NCBI GenBank assembly: GCA_965230665.1
Contig: CBDDLM010000004.1
Span: forward strand, 1,860,001-1,924,000
Direction of reading: 5' to 3'
From: JAGNRR01 sp965230665
GTDB taxonomy: Bacteria > Bacteroidota > Bacteroidia > Chitinophagales > Chitinophagaceae
DNA: 64,000 nucleotides
The notes under the pieces were generated by a model. The model worked only from the letters and a program-made list of their open reading frames with translations. It was not told where the DNA came from and ran no database searches. The position numbers and the translations under genes were made by a program. This document shows, piece by piece, positions 45,415 through 54,630 of this stretch (position 1 is its first letter; every line of letters begins with the position of its first letter).

Positions 45415-46170
45415 ATGAAGACTATGGGAGAAAGTAAAAAAAGAGTAGCGCTGGTAACGGGTGCAACAGGAGGGTTAGGGACAGCGATGTGCAAAGAGTT
45501 ATATAATGATGGTTTAACAGTAGTAGCGAACTATCGCAATAAGGAAAAGGCAGACACTTGGCAAGCTAAAATGAAAGAAGAAGGTTTTGAAATAAACATG
45601 GCCGAAGGAGATGTATGCGATTTTGACTCGGTAACTGGAATGATCAAACAAATAGAACAAGAGTATGGCGGTGTAGATGTGTTAGTAAATAATGCTGGGA
45701 TTACACGCGACGGTCGTTTCTCAAAGATGAGCAAAGAAAATTGGGATGCTGTTATCAATACAAATTTAAATAGCGTTTTCAACTGTACGCGCCAGGTAAT
45801 AGAAGGAATGATTGAGCGAAACTTTGGTCGTATAATTAATATCTCTTCTGTAAATGGTCAGCGAGGCCAATTCGGACAGGCAAATTATTCAGCGGCTAAA
45901 GCAGGCATGCACGGCTTTACAAAAACATTGGCTATGGAAGTGGCAAAGTATGGGATAACAGTTAATACAATTTCACCTGGTTATATTGGTACAGATATGG
46001 TTATGGCGGTTCCTGAAAAAGTGCGGGATCAAATTGTAGCACAAATACCAATGGGGCGTTTAGGAGGTACACATGAAGTGGCTCATTTAGTTTCTTTTTT
46101 GGCAACAGGAGAAACTAGTTTTATTACTGGTGCAAACTACAGTATTAATGGTGGGCAGCATGTATACTAA
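45415..46170 (+). CDS. phaB: Acetoacetyl-CoA reductase / short-chain dehydrogenase
   Basis: A 251-residue short-chain dehydrogenase that most resembles acetoacetyl-CoA reductase (PhaB), with FabG as the alternative. NADPH site: VTGATGGLGTAMCKEL; catalytic Ser, Tyr and Lys: NISSVNGQRGQFGQANYSAAKAG; TVNTISPGYIGTDMV and the GANYSINGGQHVY terminus are typical of PhaB. No phaC synthase or thiolase is nearby, so a polyhydroxyalkanoate role is not shown. It stands alone, with ATGs at 45415 and 45424 both plausible. Confidence 0.85.
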   Translation: MKTMGESKKRVALVTGATGGLGTAMCKELYNDGLTVVANYRNKEKADTWQAKMKEEGFEINMAEGDVCDFDSVTGMIKQIEQEYGGVDVLVNNAGITRDGRFSKMSKENWDAVINTNLNSVFNCTRQVIEGMIERNFGRIINISSVNGQRGQFGQANYSAAKAGMHGFTKTLAMEVAKYGITVNTISPGYIGTDMVMAVPEKVRDQIVAQIPMGRLGGTHEVAHLVSFLATGETSFITGANYSINGGQHVY

Positions 46171-46470
46171 ACTTAAGATTCTTGTAGATATATGTTCTAT
46201 GAAAACACAGTAGATGAGGAACGGGTGCGGTAGCTTTTCTCTCAATCGCATCTTTGATAGTAACTGTCTATAAAAACTAAGTTTTGTTCGATTCGAAGTA
46301 GACTTAGTCTAATCTCATTTTTATAATACCGACCATTCAATATCAAGGAAAAACTGATACCTATTAAGTGCAGAAATAATAATGATCTTATACAGAAAAG
46401 AGATAGCTGCACTAAAAATAGTTTGTCTGTTTCTCTTATATTTACAACTCTCAAAAAAAAGAAATTGATA
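46171..46470. other. Intergenic region before fhs
   Basis: A 300-base AT-rich gap between phaB and fhs. I see no gene, terminator hairpin or RNA. A GTTCGATTC string at about 46286 resembles a tRNA T-arm, but no cloverleaf forms around it. Confidence 0.4.
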
Positions 46471-48147
46471 ATGAGTTTTCCAACGGATTTAGAAATAGCA
46501 CAGAAAGCAGAAATAAAGCATATCAAGGAAATAGCGGCCAAGCTAAATGTAGCGTCCGAAGATTTATACTACTATGGTAAACATAAGGCTAAACTACCTT
46601 TAAGCTTAATAAATGACGAAGAAGTAAGCAAGGCTAAATTGATTTTAGTTTCTGCCGTAAACCCTACACCAGCAGGTGAAGGCAAGACCACAGTCTCCAT
46701 TGGCCTTAACGAAGGTCTGAATAAAATAGGCAAGAAGGCGGTTGTAGTATTAAGAGAGCCGAGTTTAGGTCCCGTTTTTGGAATAAAAGGAGGCGCTGCG
46801 GGTGGCGGTTATTCTCAAGTAATTCCAATGGAGGATATCAATCTACATTTTACAGGTGATTTTTCAGCTGTTGAAAAAGCAAATAATTTATTGTCTGCTC
46901 TTATCGACAATAACTTACAAAGTAAAACTCGCTCGTTAGGAATAGATCCGCGTACGGTAGTATGGAAACGCGTAATGGACATGAACGATCGCGCTCTCCG
47001 GAACACAGTTATTGGTTTAGGTGGCACAGCACAAGGAATTCCTAGAGAGGATGGCTTTAATATCACTCCTGCAAGTGAGGTGATGGCTATCCTGTGCATG
47101 GCAAAAGACATTGAAGATTTAAAAGAGCGTTTAGGGAATATTTTCGTTGGTTATACATTTGATAAAAAACCGATTTATGCTCGAGATTTAAAAGCTGAAT
47201 CTGCAATGGCCATTTTGTTAAAAGATGCAATTCAACCAAATTTAGTTCAAACACTCGAAGGAAATCCAGCTATTATTCATGGTGGTCCTTTTGCCAATAT
47301 TGCTCAAGGAACTAATACTATTTTAGCCACGAAGATGGGGATGAGCTTGGGTGATTATGTAGTTACAGAAGCAGGATTTGGTGCAGACTTAGGTGCTGAG
47401 AAATTCTTGAATATCAAGTGTGGCTATGCAGGGATAAAACCAGAAGCATTTGTTTTGGTTGCAACTATTCGGGCTTTGCGTCATCATGGTGGGGCTACCA
47501 AAGATGAGTATAATACACCAAGCTTAGAAAAAGTAAAAGCTGGCTTTTCTAACCTGGCTAAGCATATAGAAAATGCACGCAACTACAATCTGACTCCCGT
47601 GGTAGCGATCAACCATTTTCCAGCAGATACAGAGGAAGAAATCAAGCTTGTACAAGAAGAGTGTGAAAAAATGGGCGTAAAGGCCATTGTATCTTATGGT
47701 TTTGCAAAAGGAGGAGAGGGTACAAAAGAACTTGCTCAAGCCGTAGTGGATGTAATTGATAGCGGTGTTAACAAGTTTGAGAAACTCTATGATTGGAGCT
47801 TAAGTGTTGAAGAAAAAATAAAAACAATTGCTACAAAGATCTATGGAGCAGCTGATGTGGTTTTTTCAGCTAAAGCAAAACGACAATTGCGTACTATTAA
47901 AGACCTTGGATATGATAACTTGCCAGTATGCATGGCAAAAACGCAGAAGTCTCTGAGTGACAATGATAAATTAGTAGGTCGTCCTGAAGGTTTCGAAGTA
48001 AATGTTCGAGAGTTCGAATTTGCTGCTGGTGCTGGTTTTGTAATTCCTATTTTGGGTAATATGATGCGTATGCCTGGTTTGCCTGCTGTTCCTGCATCCG
48101 AAGGTATGGATATTGACAAAGATGGAGTAATTACGGGCCTAAGCTAA
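46471..48147 (+). CDS. fhs: Formate-tetrahydrofolate ligase
   Basis: A 558-residue enzyme making 10-formyl-THF from formate, ATP and THF, feeding purine and formyl-Met-tRNA synthesis. The P-loop NPTPAGEGKTTVSIG, EPSLGPVFGIKGGAAGGGY, IPMEDINLHFTGDF and the C-terminal PVCMAKTQKSLSDNDK and MRMPGLPAVPASE are family signatures. ATG 46471 (MSFPTDLEIAQKAEIK) is used; an upstream in-frame start at 46423 adds a non-conserved basic leader. It stands alone with no folD or purU beside it. Confidence 0.97.
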   Translation: MSFPTDLEIAQKAEIKHIKEIAAKLNVASEDLYYYGKHKAKLPLSLINDEEVSKAKLILVSAVNPTPAGEGKTTVSIGLNEGLNKIGKKAVVVLREPSLGPVFGIKGGAAGGGYSQVIPMEDINLHFTGDFSAVEKANNLLSALIDNNLQSKTRSLGIDPRTVVWKRVMDMNDRALRNTVIGLGGTAQGIPREDGFNITPASEVMAILCMAKDIEDLKERLGNIFVGYTFDKKPIYARDLKAESAMAILLKDAIQPNLVQTLEGNPAIIHGGPFANIAQGTNTILATKMGMSLGDYVVTEAGFGADLGAEKFLNIKCGYAGIKPEAFVLVATIRALRHHGGATKDEYNTPSLEKVKAGFSNLAKHIENARNYNLTPVVAINHFPADTEEEIKLVQEECEKMGVKAIVSYGFAKGGEGTKELAQAVVDVIDSGVNKFEKLYDWSLSVEEKIKTIATKIYGAADVVFSAKAKRQLRTIKDLGYDNLPVCMAKTQKSLSDNDKLVGRPEGFEVNVREFEFAAGAGFVIPILGNMMRMPGLPAVPASEGMDIDKDGVITGLS

Positions 48148-48201
48148 GAGTTTCAAAGAAATATGCTTATATATACAATAACTATTTAGTACCCATTATA
48201 G

Positions 48202-49176
48202 TCAGTCGTTTTTGTTGATCTTATAAGTCTTTACTAAGCCATCATGATCATATAGTTCTAGAAATAGAACTCCACTAGGTTGTTCAGATATACTAATACT
48301 GCTTTTGAAAGGAGCTTTTTCAAGAGTCTTCCCTTCGAGATTCAAGAGGCGATATTTTGTCAATGCCCATTTAGCCTGTTTAATGAATAGAACATTCGAT
48401 GCAGGGTTGGGGTATACAATGGGTAGTGTTTTATTCAATACCAAACTAGAAGATGCATTCGGTGTATTATACATAAAGGAGAGGCTATCCAACCAAAAAG
48501 AAGATCCTTCAAAAGGTCTTGTTGACGCTTTAAAAATTACGACAAGAGAATCAGGTTGTGCAGCCGATAGATAGTTTATTGGGAGACTAAAAGTTTTCCA
48601 ATTACTTGCAGCAAAAGATAAGCTATCTTCTACATAGGCTATTGTATCAATTTTGCCCAATGAGCTATTGTATTTTTTAAGTAGAATAATACAGATTCCA
48701 TAATCTGTTGTGGTAGCATTTGAATCAATATATTGATAAACTCCTTGTAAACTATCTGGTCGATATGTAAAGGGGACTCCACATTTACTAAAATCAATAT
48801 ACCCATCCTGACCAGTATAGTAATGTTCACCATTCACTATATACGTTTCAAAAGGGGCTCCGTTATTCTTTTTGTAAAATGTGGTATTCAGCTTTACCGC
48901 AACCGTAGAGTAGGGTGAACTATTGTAGACATCTATATTACCAAATATTTCATGTCCCTGGCCCATGCCGAAAAACATATTAGCTTGTTGCGGACCAACC
49001 GTATCATTACTAGTAGACCCACCCATAAAAGTAGCGTCAGAGGTGATCCAGTTCCAAAGCCTGTCTATGCCACCGTAGTATACTGAATCAAAGCTGGGAT
49101 TTTGCAGTTGCTGGGCTTTGGCTTGTGAAGCTGATATAACAAGAACAAGAAGTAAAAGGTATTTTTTAGTATTCAT
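48202..49176 (-). CDS. T9SS-secreted protein
   Basis: A 324-residue exported protein with a signal peptide (residues 1-21, ending AKAQ). Residues 22-245 form a beta-rich domain (LQNPSFDSVYYGGIDRLWNW; LDSLSFMYNTP) like PCMD or carbohydrate-binding domains used in such cargo, without a catalytic motif. Residues about 252-324 are a type A T9SS sorting domain (LPIVYPNPASNVLFIKQAK to LFLELYDHDGLVKTY). A promoter-like TATCTTTA lies 6 bases upstream of its ATG. Confidence 0.82.
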   Translation of the reverse strand: MNTKKYLLLLVLVISASQAKAQQLQNPSFDSVYYGGIDRLWNWITSDATFMGGSTSNDTVGPQQANMFFGMGQGHEIFGNIDVYNSSPYSTVAVKLNTTFYKKNNGAPFETYIVNGEHYYTGQDGYIDFSKCGVPFTYRPDSLQGVYQYIDSNATTTDYGICIILLKKYNSSLGKIDTIAYVEDSLSFAASNWKTFSLPINYLSAAQPDSLVVIFKASTRPFEGSSFWLDSLSFMYNTPNASSSLVLNKTLPIVYPNPASNVLFIKQAKWALTKYRLLNLEGKTLEKAPFKSSISISEQPSGVLFLELYDHDGLVKTYKINKND

Positions 49177-49182
49177 CTCTTA

Positions 49183-49190
49183 TAAAGATA
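49183..49190 (-). promoter_or_regulatory. Candidate -7 element of the T9SS gene
   Basis: Read on the minus strand this is TATCTTTA, one mismatch from TAnnTTTG; the same eight bases precede the T9SS gene at 9512-11374 (11392-11399). Confidence 0.35.
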
Positions 49191-49196
49191 CGAATA

Positions 49197-49403
49197 TTAA
49201 TCTATGTCCTCTATGATATGTTTTACACGACCAACTTGATTCGTTTCTAAAATCACTTTGATGCCATGAGTATGTTTAGAAGCTTTTGTCAGTATACCTT
49301 TCACAATCCCTTCGGTTAAAACACCCGTTCGCTGATCTTTTTTTAGAACAATTTCAACAACTTGGCCCACTCTAATATTTTTGCGTTCTCTTCCATCTAA
49401 CAT
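49197..49403 (-). CDS. ywbE: YwbE-family protein
   Basis: A 68-residue KOW-like small protein of the DUF2196/YwbE family. The core VGQVVEIVLKKDQRTGVLTEG, the HTHGIKVILE motif and the QVGRVKHI end are diagnostic. ATG 49403 (MLDGRERKNI) gives the family length; the frame is open up to 49499, but the added leader (QSQENPRSSQIPK) is not conserved. Function is not established. It lies 20 bases from the T9SS gene it precedes on the minus strand. Confidence 0.85.
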   Translation of the reverse strand: MLDGRERKNIRVGQVVEIVLKKDQRTGVLTEGIVKGILTKASKHTHGIKVILETNQVGRVKHIIEDID

Positions 49404-49717
49404 GTCAGCAAAGGTGCTACCTTCATGTATTACTATGAAATATCTACTCATTTCTTTAGGAATCTGTGATGACCTAGGGTTTTCTTGACTTTGAATCATT
49501 TTATTAAGTTAAATGACGTCCAGATTACAAGTAACGGTCCAGAATAGTTTGAAGCCAGTTAATTAGAACGCGAATCACATATTTTTAATACTGACAGCAC
49601 GTAAAAAGAAAAAGTAATCTAATATAGACATCGATAAATTTATCCTTTTGCTTATGCAGACCTAGTTCCAACGAAGTTATCGCATTGTAAAATCTGGGAA
49701 TCATCAAATTATCTAAC

Positions 49718-49725
49718 TAGTTTCG
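49718..49725 (+). promoter_or_regulatory. -7 element of the SulP gene
   Basis: TAGTTTCG, a TAnnTTTG variant, ends 9 bases before the ATG at 49735, giving a very short leader. Confidence 0.4.
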
Positions 49726-49734
49726 CGCCTTCTT

Positions 49735-51306
49735 ATGAGAAAATATTTGAACCTTTTTGACTTTAAACAAAAAGTAGATTATAAAACAGAGGTTCTTTCT
49801 GGACTCACCGTTGCTTTGGCACTAGTGCCGGAAGCCGTCGCTTTCGCAATGATAGCTGGGTTCTCTCCGCTTACGGGTTTGTATGCAGCCTTTGTTATGG
49901 GTTTAATTACTTCTATTTTCGGTGGTCGACCAGGTATGATTAGTGGTGCAACTGGAGCCGTCGCTGTAATTTTTGTTGGTTTGATTGTTCAATTAAAAGA
50001 GTTGATGCCTAGTATATCTCAGGCCGAAATTCTACAATATGTTTTCGCCACGGTAATTTTAGCGGGTATTATACAGATTGTCTTTGGCTTTCTGAGACTA
50101 GGTAAGTTTATTAGACTAGTTCCTCATTCAGTAATGTTCGGTTTCGTAAATGGTTTGGCTATTATTATTTTCATGGCACAGTTCCCAAACTTTTATCAAA
50201 AGGGTGGGAAAGAGCTATTGGAAAATACTCAGCTGTTTACCATGATTGGTTTAGTACTACTCACTATGCTAATTATCTGGGGTTTGCCAAAGATTACAAA
50301 AGCCTTTCCATCTTCCTTAGCCGCCATTATAGTAGTAACTGCTATTGTTATGATATTTAAGGTCGATACCTTGACAATAGCAGGTACACTTAATGAAGGT
50401 GAAACGATTAAAGGTGGGTTTCCTCCGTTTGGTTTTCCTACGATACCTCTTAATTTAGAATCTTTTATGACCATATTGCCGTTTGCCGCAATCGTAGCAG
50501 GAGTTGGTTTAATAGAAAGCTTACTTACACTAAATCTGGTAGATGAAATTACACAAACACGAGGTAGCGGAAATAAGGAAGCTGTTGCGCAAGGGACGGC
50601 CAACATACTCTCTGGACTATTTGCAGGTATGGGCGGGTGTGCTATGATTGGCCAAAGCTTGATTAATACAAGTAATGGTGCCCGAGCTAGACTTTCTGGG
50701 ATCGTGGCAGCTGTTATGCTCCTCGTCTTTATTATGTTTGGCTCTGGGATTATTGAGAAATTGCCCATGGCTTCTTTGGTAGGACTGATGTTTATGGTGG
50801 CAATTGGTACGTTCGAATGGGCTAGTTTCAAGGTATTCAACAAAATGCCGAAGTCAGACATTTTTGTAATGATTGTGGTGACCTTGGTAACTGTGTTTCT
50901 TCATAACCTAGCCCTAGCTGTACTCATCGGTGTGATCATCTCGGCATTAGTATTTGCTTGGGATAATGCAAAGAGAATTCGAGCGCGTAAATATGTAGAT
51001 GATCAAGGGGTAAAGCATTATGAGATTTACGGCCCGCTCTTTTTTGGCTCTGTGGGAGTTTTTAATGAAAAATTTGATGTTCAGGCAGATCCTGCTGAAG
51101 TAATTATTGATTTTGCGGAAAGTCGAATAACTGATATGAGCGCTATCGAAGCCGTAAATAAGCTAACGGAGCGTTACTTAAGAGCTGGTAAGAAAGTGCA
51201 TTTGAAGCATTTAAGCCAAGACTGTCGGGATTTATTGAAGAATGCCGATAAAGTTATTGATGTGAATGTTTTAGAGGACCCGTCATATAAAGTATTGAAG
51301 GACTAA
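49735..51306 (+). CDS. SulP-family anion transporter with STAS domain
   Basis: A 523-residue SLC26/SulP transporter. About 13 hydrophobic segments cover residues 15-410, with the SulP signature ALVPEAVAFAMIAGFSPLTG near residue 30 and an SGA-rich GRPGMISGATGAVAV region. The C-terminal STAS domain follows (HYEIYGPLFFGSVGVFNEKF to the end). Substrate could be sulfate, bicarbonate or another anion; a bicarbonate role is compatible with the nearby carbonic-anhydrase-like gene but they are 7 kb apart. Confidence 0.93.
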   Translation: MRKYLNLFDFKQKVDYKTEVLSGLTVALALVPEAVAFAMIAGFSPLTGLYAAFVMGLITSIFGGRPGMISGATGAVAVIFVGLIVQLKELMPSISQAEILQYVFATVILAGIIQIVFGFLRLGKFIRLVPHSVMFGFVNGLAIIIFMAQFPNFYQKGGKELLENTQLFTMIGLVLLTMLIIWGLPKITKAFPSSLAAIIVVTAIVMIFKVDTLTIAGTLNEGETIKGGFPPFGFPTIPLNLESFMTILPFAAIVAGVGLIESLLTLNLVDEITQTRGSGNKEAVAQGTANILSGLFAGMGGCAMIGQSLINTSNGARARLSGIVAAVMLLVFIMFGSGIIEKLPMASLVGLMFMVAIGTFEWASFKVFNKMPKSDIFVMIVVTLVTVFLHNLALAVLIGVIISALVFAWDNAKRIRARKYVDDQGVKHYEIYGPLFFGSVGVFNEKFDVQADPAEVIIDFAESRITDMSAIEAVNKLTERYLRAGKKVHLKHLSQDCRDLLKNADKVIDVNVLEDPSYKVLKD

Positions 51307-51416
51307 AGCACAAGTGGATCACCGATTTTTATCTTTTTGTTCGTTTACGATCTTCAAGTTGACAATTATCAAGATGACTATAACATAATATATAGAGCAT
51401 CATAGCCGTTTACGTG

Positions 51417-51424
51417 TATCTTTG
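51417..51424 (+). promoter_or_regulatory. -7 element of the desaturase gene
   Basis: TATCTTTG matches TAnnTTTG and lies 15 bases before the ATG at 51440. A TTG at 51422 inside this element is rejected as a start. Confidence 0.55.
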
Positions 51425-51439
51425 CCAATTAATCAAGTT

Positions 51440-52522
51440 ATGGCAAAAATTACATTCAATAATAAGAAGGGGGACTTTTATCCGACCTTGAAGAAAAAGG
51501 TTGATGCCTATTTTGAGAAAACTGGTAAAAAGAAAACAGGAACATGGACGATTTACCATAAGGCATTTATACTGTTTGCAGTTTTAATAGCTTCTTATAT
51601 TATGGTTGTTTTTGGAGACTTATCCAATGGTTGGAAATTACTTATTTGTGGTATAATGGGCATGACGGGCGCAAGTATTGGATTTAATGTGATGCATGAT
51701 GCCTGTCATGGAAGCTACTCGACGAAAAGTTGGTTTAATGATCTGATGGGGTATTCTTTGAATATCTTAGGGGGGAATGCCTTTTTTTGGAAACAGAAGC
51801 ATAATGTCATTCATCATACCTATACGAATGTGGATGGGGTTGATGATGATATAGCCAAGAGCCCGACTATTCGCCATTGTGAAACACAGAAGTGGTTACC
51901 CATTCATAGAATACAACACATCTACCTGCCATTTATTTATATGATATCTTCATTATATTGGATCTTTTTCATGGATGTTCAGAAATACTTTACAGGTAAA
52001 ATCAATAACACCAAGGCTTGGAAAATGAATAGTAAAGAAAAAACGGTCTTCTGGGTTACAAAAATTTACTATGTCATTATTTGGATGGCTCTTCCAATCT
52101 ATTTTGTTGGCTTTTGGCCATGGTTAGCTGGTTTTATGGTGTTACATGCTACTATGGGATTCACTTTAGGAATTGTGTTTCAGTTAGCTCATGTTGTAGA
52201 AAATACTCATTTCTATGAAGGTTATGAGGATACCAAGATTGACGAGGAGTGGGCCATTACTCAAGTACTTACGACCGCCAATTTCGCTCGAAAAAACGGT
52301 CTTGTAAACTGGTTCGTTGGAGGATTAAACTTTCAGATAGAGCACCATCTCTTTCCAAGAATTAGCCATACGCATTATCCAGAAATTAGCGAGATTGTTA
52401 AGCAGCACTGCAAGGAGTATAATATTCCTTATAATGATAATCCAACTATGTGGAAAGCAGTTCGCTCTCACTTCAAAATGATGAAGCTGTTTGGCCAAGG
52501 CCCGAAATTAGCAATGAGCTAA
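51440..52522 (+). CDS. Membrane fatty acid desaturase
   Basis: A 360-residue acyl desaturase with four membrane helices and the three di-iron histidine boxes: HDACHGSYS, KHNVIHHTYTN and QIEHHLFPRISHTHY. The QxxHH third box is typical of front-end or omega-type acyl-lipid desaturases. No cytochrome b5 domain is fused. It would introduce double bonds into membrane lipids using ferredoxin. A TATCTTTG promoter element lies 15 bases upstream. It converges on the LEA-like lipoprotein gene. Confidence 0.93.
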   Translation: MAKITFNNKKGDFYPTLKKKVDAYFEKTGKKKTGTWTIYHKAFILFAVLIASYIMVVFGDLSNGWKLLICGIMGMTGASIGFNVMHDACHGSYSTKSWFNDLMGYSLNILGGNAFFWKQKHNVIHHTYTNVDGVDDDIAKSPTIRHCETQKWLPIHRIQHIYLPFIYMISSLYWIFFMDVQKYFTGKINNTKAWKMNSKEKTVFWVTKIYYVIIWMALPIYFVGFWPWLAGFMVLHATMGFTLGIVFQLAHVVENTHFYEGYEDTKIDEEWAITQVLTTANFARKNGLVNWFVGGLNFQIEHHLFPRISHTHYPEISEIVKQHCKEYNIPYNDNPTMWKAVRSHFKMMKLFGQGPKLAMS

Positions 52523-52534
52523 AACGGTTCTTAT

Positions 52535-52984
52535 TTAGTTGAGTTTAACCTCTTCAGTAACATCAACTGGTACTCTAATAAATACGCCACCTTTACCAGC
52601 CTTTGTTGTTCCTTTTACTCGGAGTTTTATTTTATTAGATTTAAGAAGGGCAGCAATACCTAAAGCTTTCAAAGGATTGAAGTGTACTAAAATAGGAAAA
52701 TCAAAATTGGCTAATTTAGGTACCTTGTTTCTTTCTGGATTTTCTGCGACTCCGACATACATACCATTTGCATAGACTTCTAGTTGAGTTTCCTTTATGT
52801 CCAGTCCAAACTTATTAGGATTGTGATAATGAAGAACAACTTTAACCGTGCCTTTCTTAAGACCGATTGATTGGAGTTTTGTTTCTTTTATTCCCAAGTA
52901 TTCTATGTCTTTAATGGATTTACAACCAGTAAGAAGAAATAGGTTAAGGATAATAAGGCAGCAGAGACTATTTGAAAAATTCAT
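52535..52984 (-). CDS. LEA type 2-like lipoprotein
   Basis: A 149-residue predicted lipoprotein. ATG 52984 (MNFSNSLCCLIILNLFLLTG) is used because a signal peptide and lipobox LLTGC (Cys21) follow; the longer frame to 53122 has no such start. The mature part is a LEA14-like beta domain: KVVLHYHNPNKFGLDIKETQ, with the YANGMYVG and FDFPILVHFNP strands. LEA2 domains in bacteria are surface or periplasmic, of unclear function. It overlaps the GWxTD gene upstream by 17 bases, so the two form an operon. Confidence 0.8.
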   Translation of the reverse strand: MNFSNSLCCLIILNLFLLTGCKSIKDIEYLGIKETKLQSIGLKKGTVKVVLHYHNPNKFGLDIKETQLEVYANGMYVGVAENPERNKVPKLANFDFPILVHFNPLKALGIAALLKSNKIKLRVKGTTKAGKGGVFIRVPVDVTEEVKLN

Positions 52985-54002
52985 AAACACGGTGTGAGTT
53001 TCTATTAAGTTGTTCTTGTCTATCGGTAAATAATTGATTCGCCCAATATGGGTTGAAGTAAAAAGTGGGATCGCTAGAGTGTAGTATAACCCTTTCATTG
53101 GCCAGTGCACCCAACTGTGCAAACAAGATATTTAGGTTAGTGTGTTTATCTAATTCAGCATAATACCAAATCTCATAAGGACGAGTACCACGCTCACTAC
53201 TTGCTTTGAGCATTCTATTAGGCGGGCCAAATCGTAAGTAGATTCGACCCATATCTGTTTCGTAACCTTTATACGATCCGTAGGAAAATTTGCGGGCGCA
53301 ATAGTTTAACTTCTCAGCATATAGCTTCCACTCACTCTTTGGATCTTGAGGGTTTCGCGTATACCAGAAGTTATAAAAAAAACGACGACATTCGTCTATT
53401 TGATCATTCTTAAGAATTCCATTCAATGCACCCTGCTCTGGCTTTTCAGCAATAGGGATTAATGCTCGAAGGTTCGACTTAATTCGTTTTAAGTCATATT
53501 TACTTACAAAGGTCTTAGCAATATCTATATTACCTGCAGATTGTGCAACACGCTTTGTAATAAGTTGTCCGTTGCTAACAATACGCTTAAAGTAATTATT
53601 TGGTTTACGAAGCGTTTGGAAATAGAACTCTTTTTCCTGAAGCAGCGTCTGTTCTTTTTTAGTTTTCAGTCTAAAAGTTAGTTTGTAATTACCACTTTTA
53701 ATAAATGTGTCATTAATGGGAATAGTGTAATTGAATTGATTACTATTAATTTTTATCTCCGATCCGTATAAGTCCAGCATAGAACTAACACTGTTCTTAT
53801 TTTGAAAAGCGTAGGTCATAGTATGCGTTGCTAGATCTAGATCAGGATCTATACTAATCATAACGTCGATTTGTTTTTCATGCGTATCATAGAATGGCAT
53901 AAAACCATCGGCACTATCCTTTGCCGCGCGCATGGCAAAATAGTTTTGAGCGCAAGCTGAGGAGTAAACCATGAAAAGAAATAGAAGTAACTTTAACCTC
54001 AC
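52968..54002 (-). CDS. GWxTD-type exported protein
   Basis: An exported protein of about 344 residues. GTG 54002 is preferred (VRLKLLLFLFMVYSSACAQ gives a signal peptide starting at residue 33 of the open frame) because a TACCTTTA element at 54008-54015 sits just upstream; the frame remains open to 54098, which would overlap wbqC. Residues about 240-330 contain FYNFWYTRNPQDPKSEW and MGRIYLRFGPPNRML, the pattern of the GWxTD domain of Bacteroidota secreted proteins. The function is unknown. It is followed by the LEA-like lipoprotein gene with an overlap. Confidence 0.75.
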   Translation of the reverse strand: MRLKLLLFLFMVYSSACAQNYFAMRAAKDSADGFMPFYDTHEKQIDVMISIDPDLDLATHTMTYAFQNKNSVSSMLDLYGSEIKINSNQFNYTIPINDTFIKSGNYKLTFRLKTKKEQTLLQEKEFYFQTLRKPNNYFKRIVSNGQLITKRVAQSAGNIDIAKTFVSKYDLKRIKSNLRALIPIAEKPEQGALNGILKNDQIDECRRFFYNFWYTRNPQDPKSEWKLYAEKLNYCARKFSYGSYKGYETDMGRIYLRFGPPNRMLKASSERGTRPYEIWYYAELDKHTNLNILFAQLGALANERVILHSSDPTFYFNPYWANQLFTDRQEQLNRNSHRVYEFFK

Positions 54003-54016
54003 AAACGTAAAGGTAA

Positions 54017-54610
54017 ATGACAAAAGGTGGAGCGATGATAATGGATTGTGAATTTTTTCCGTGCTGGGATTGGTTTCATACCTTCGAAAAGTCTTCAAAC
54101 GTACTGTTGGAACAATATGAATTTTTTGTTCGTACGAGTTATAGAAACCGTACTTATGTCGCAGGTCCTAATGGAGCAATTTGTCTTAGTGTGCCTTTAC
54201 TGGGGGGGCGTAATCAAAAAACGATCATGAAGGATATAAGAATTTGTAATGATGAGTACTGGCAAGCCTTACATTGGAAAACACTAGAATCATGTTATAG
54301 GAGGTCCGTTTATTTTGAATATTTTGAGGACGAGCTCAGACCATATTATAGTAAGAAGTTTGATTTTCTTATTGATGCAAATATGGCCTCCTTAGAACTT
54401 ATCCTTAAACTTCTACAAATAAAAAAGGACTATGCGCTAACAACGGTTTATGAAGATGAAGTAGTAAATGACTTTAGGAATGTGTTTTTACCAAACCGAA
54501 GGCGGGATGTGGATCAAATACCATATGTGCAGCCATTTAGTGATCGCAATGGGTTTGAGGCCAACCTTAGCATGTTAGACTATTTATTTTGTTGCGGAAG
54601 ATGGGCGTAA
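54017..54610 (+). CDS. WbqC-family protein
   Basis: A 197-residue protein of the WbqC-like family: SVPLLGGRNQKTIMKDIRI, then EYWQALHWKTLESCYRRS and the AxxWW-like YFEYFEDELRPYY region, and a C-terminal NLSMLDYLFCCGRWA. The family is found near polysaccharide and sugar-nucleotide genes, with an unknown reaction. Starts at 54017, 54035 or 54041 are all possible; the last gives MDCEFFPCWDWF. It is divergent from the GWxTD gene; if both use their outermost starts they overlap. A run of seven G occurs in the coding region at 54202-54208. Confidence 0.8.
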   Translation: MTKGGAMIMDCEFFPCWDWFHTFEKSSNVLLEQYEFFVRTSYRNRTYVAGPNGAICLSVPLLGGRNQKTIMKDIRICNDEYWQALHWKTLESCYRRSVYFEYFEDELRPYYSKKFDFLIDANMASLELILKLLQIKKDYALTTVYEDEVVNDFRNVFLPNRRRDVDQIPYVQPFSDRNGFEANLSMLDYLFCCGRWA

Positions 54611-54630
54611 TGATCCTGTTGAGTAATTTG

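Noticed and set aside
46171..46470. Possible tRNA suggested by GTTCGATTC at about 46286
   Set aside because: The string resembles a T-arm, but no acceptor or D stem can be paired around it and no anticodon arm is found.
46423..46470. N-terminal extension of fhs from 46423
   Set aside because: It adds a basic leader absent from family members; ATG 46471 matches conserved N-termini.
50229..50861. A 210-codon frame antisense to the SulP gene
   Set aside because: It is the shadow of a hydrophobic coding sequence; its Ser/Pro/Ile-rich product has no recognisable start signal, domain or promoter.
54202..54208. Seven-G tract in wbqC as a phase-variation site
   Set aside because: Shorter than tracts that usually slip, and similar runs occur by chance in Gly-rich coding sequence.
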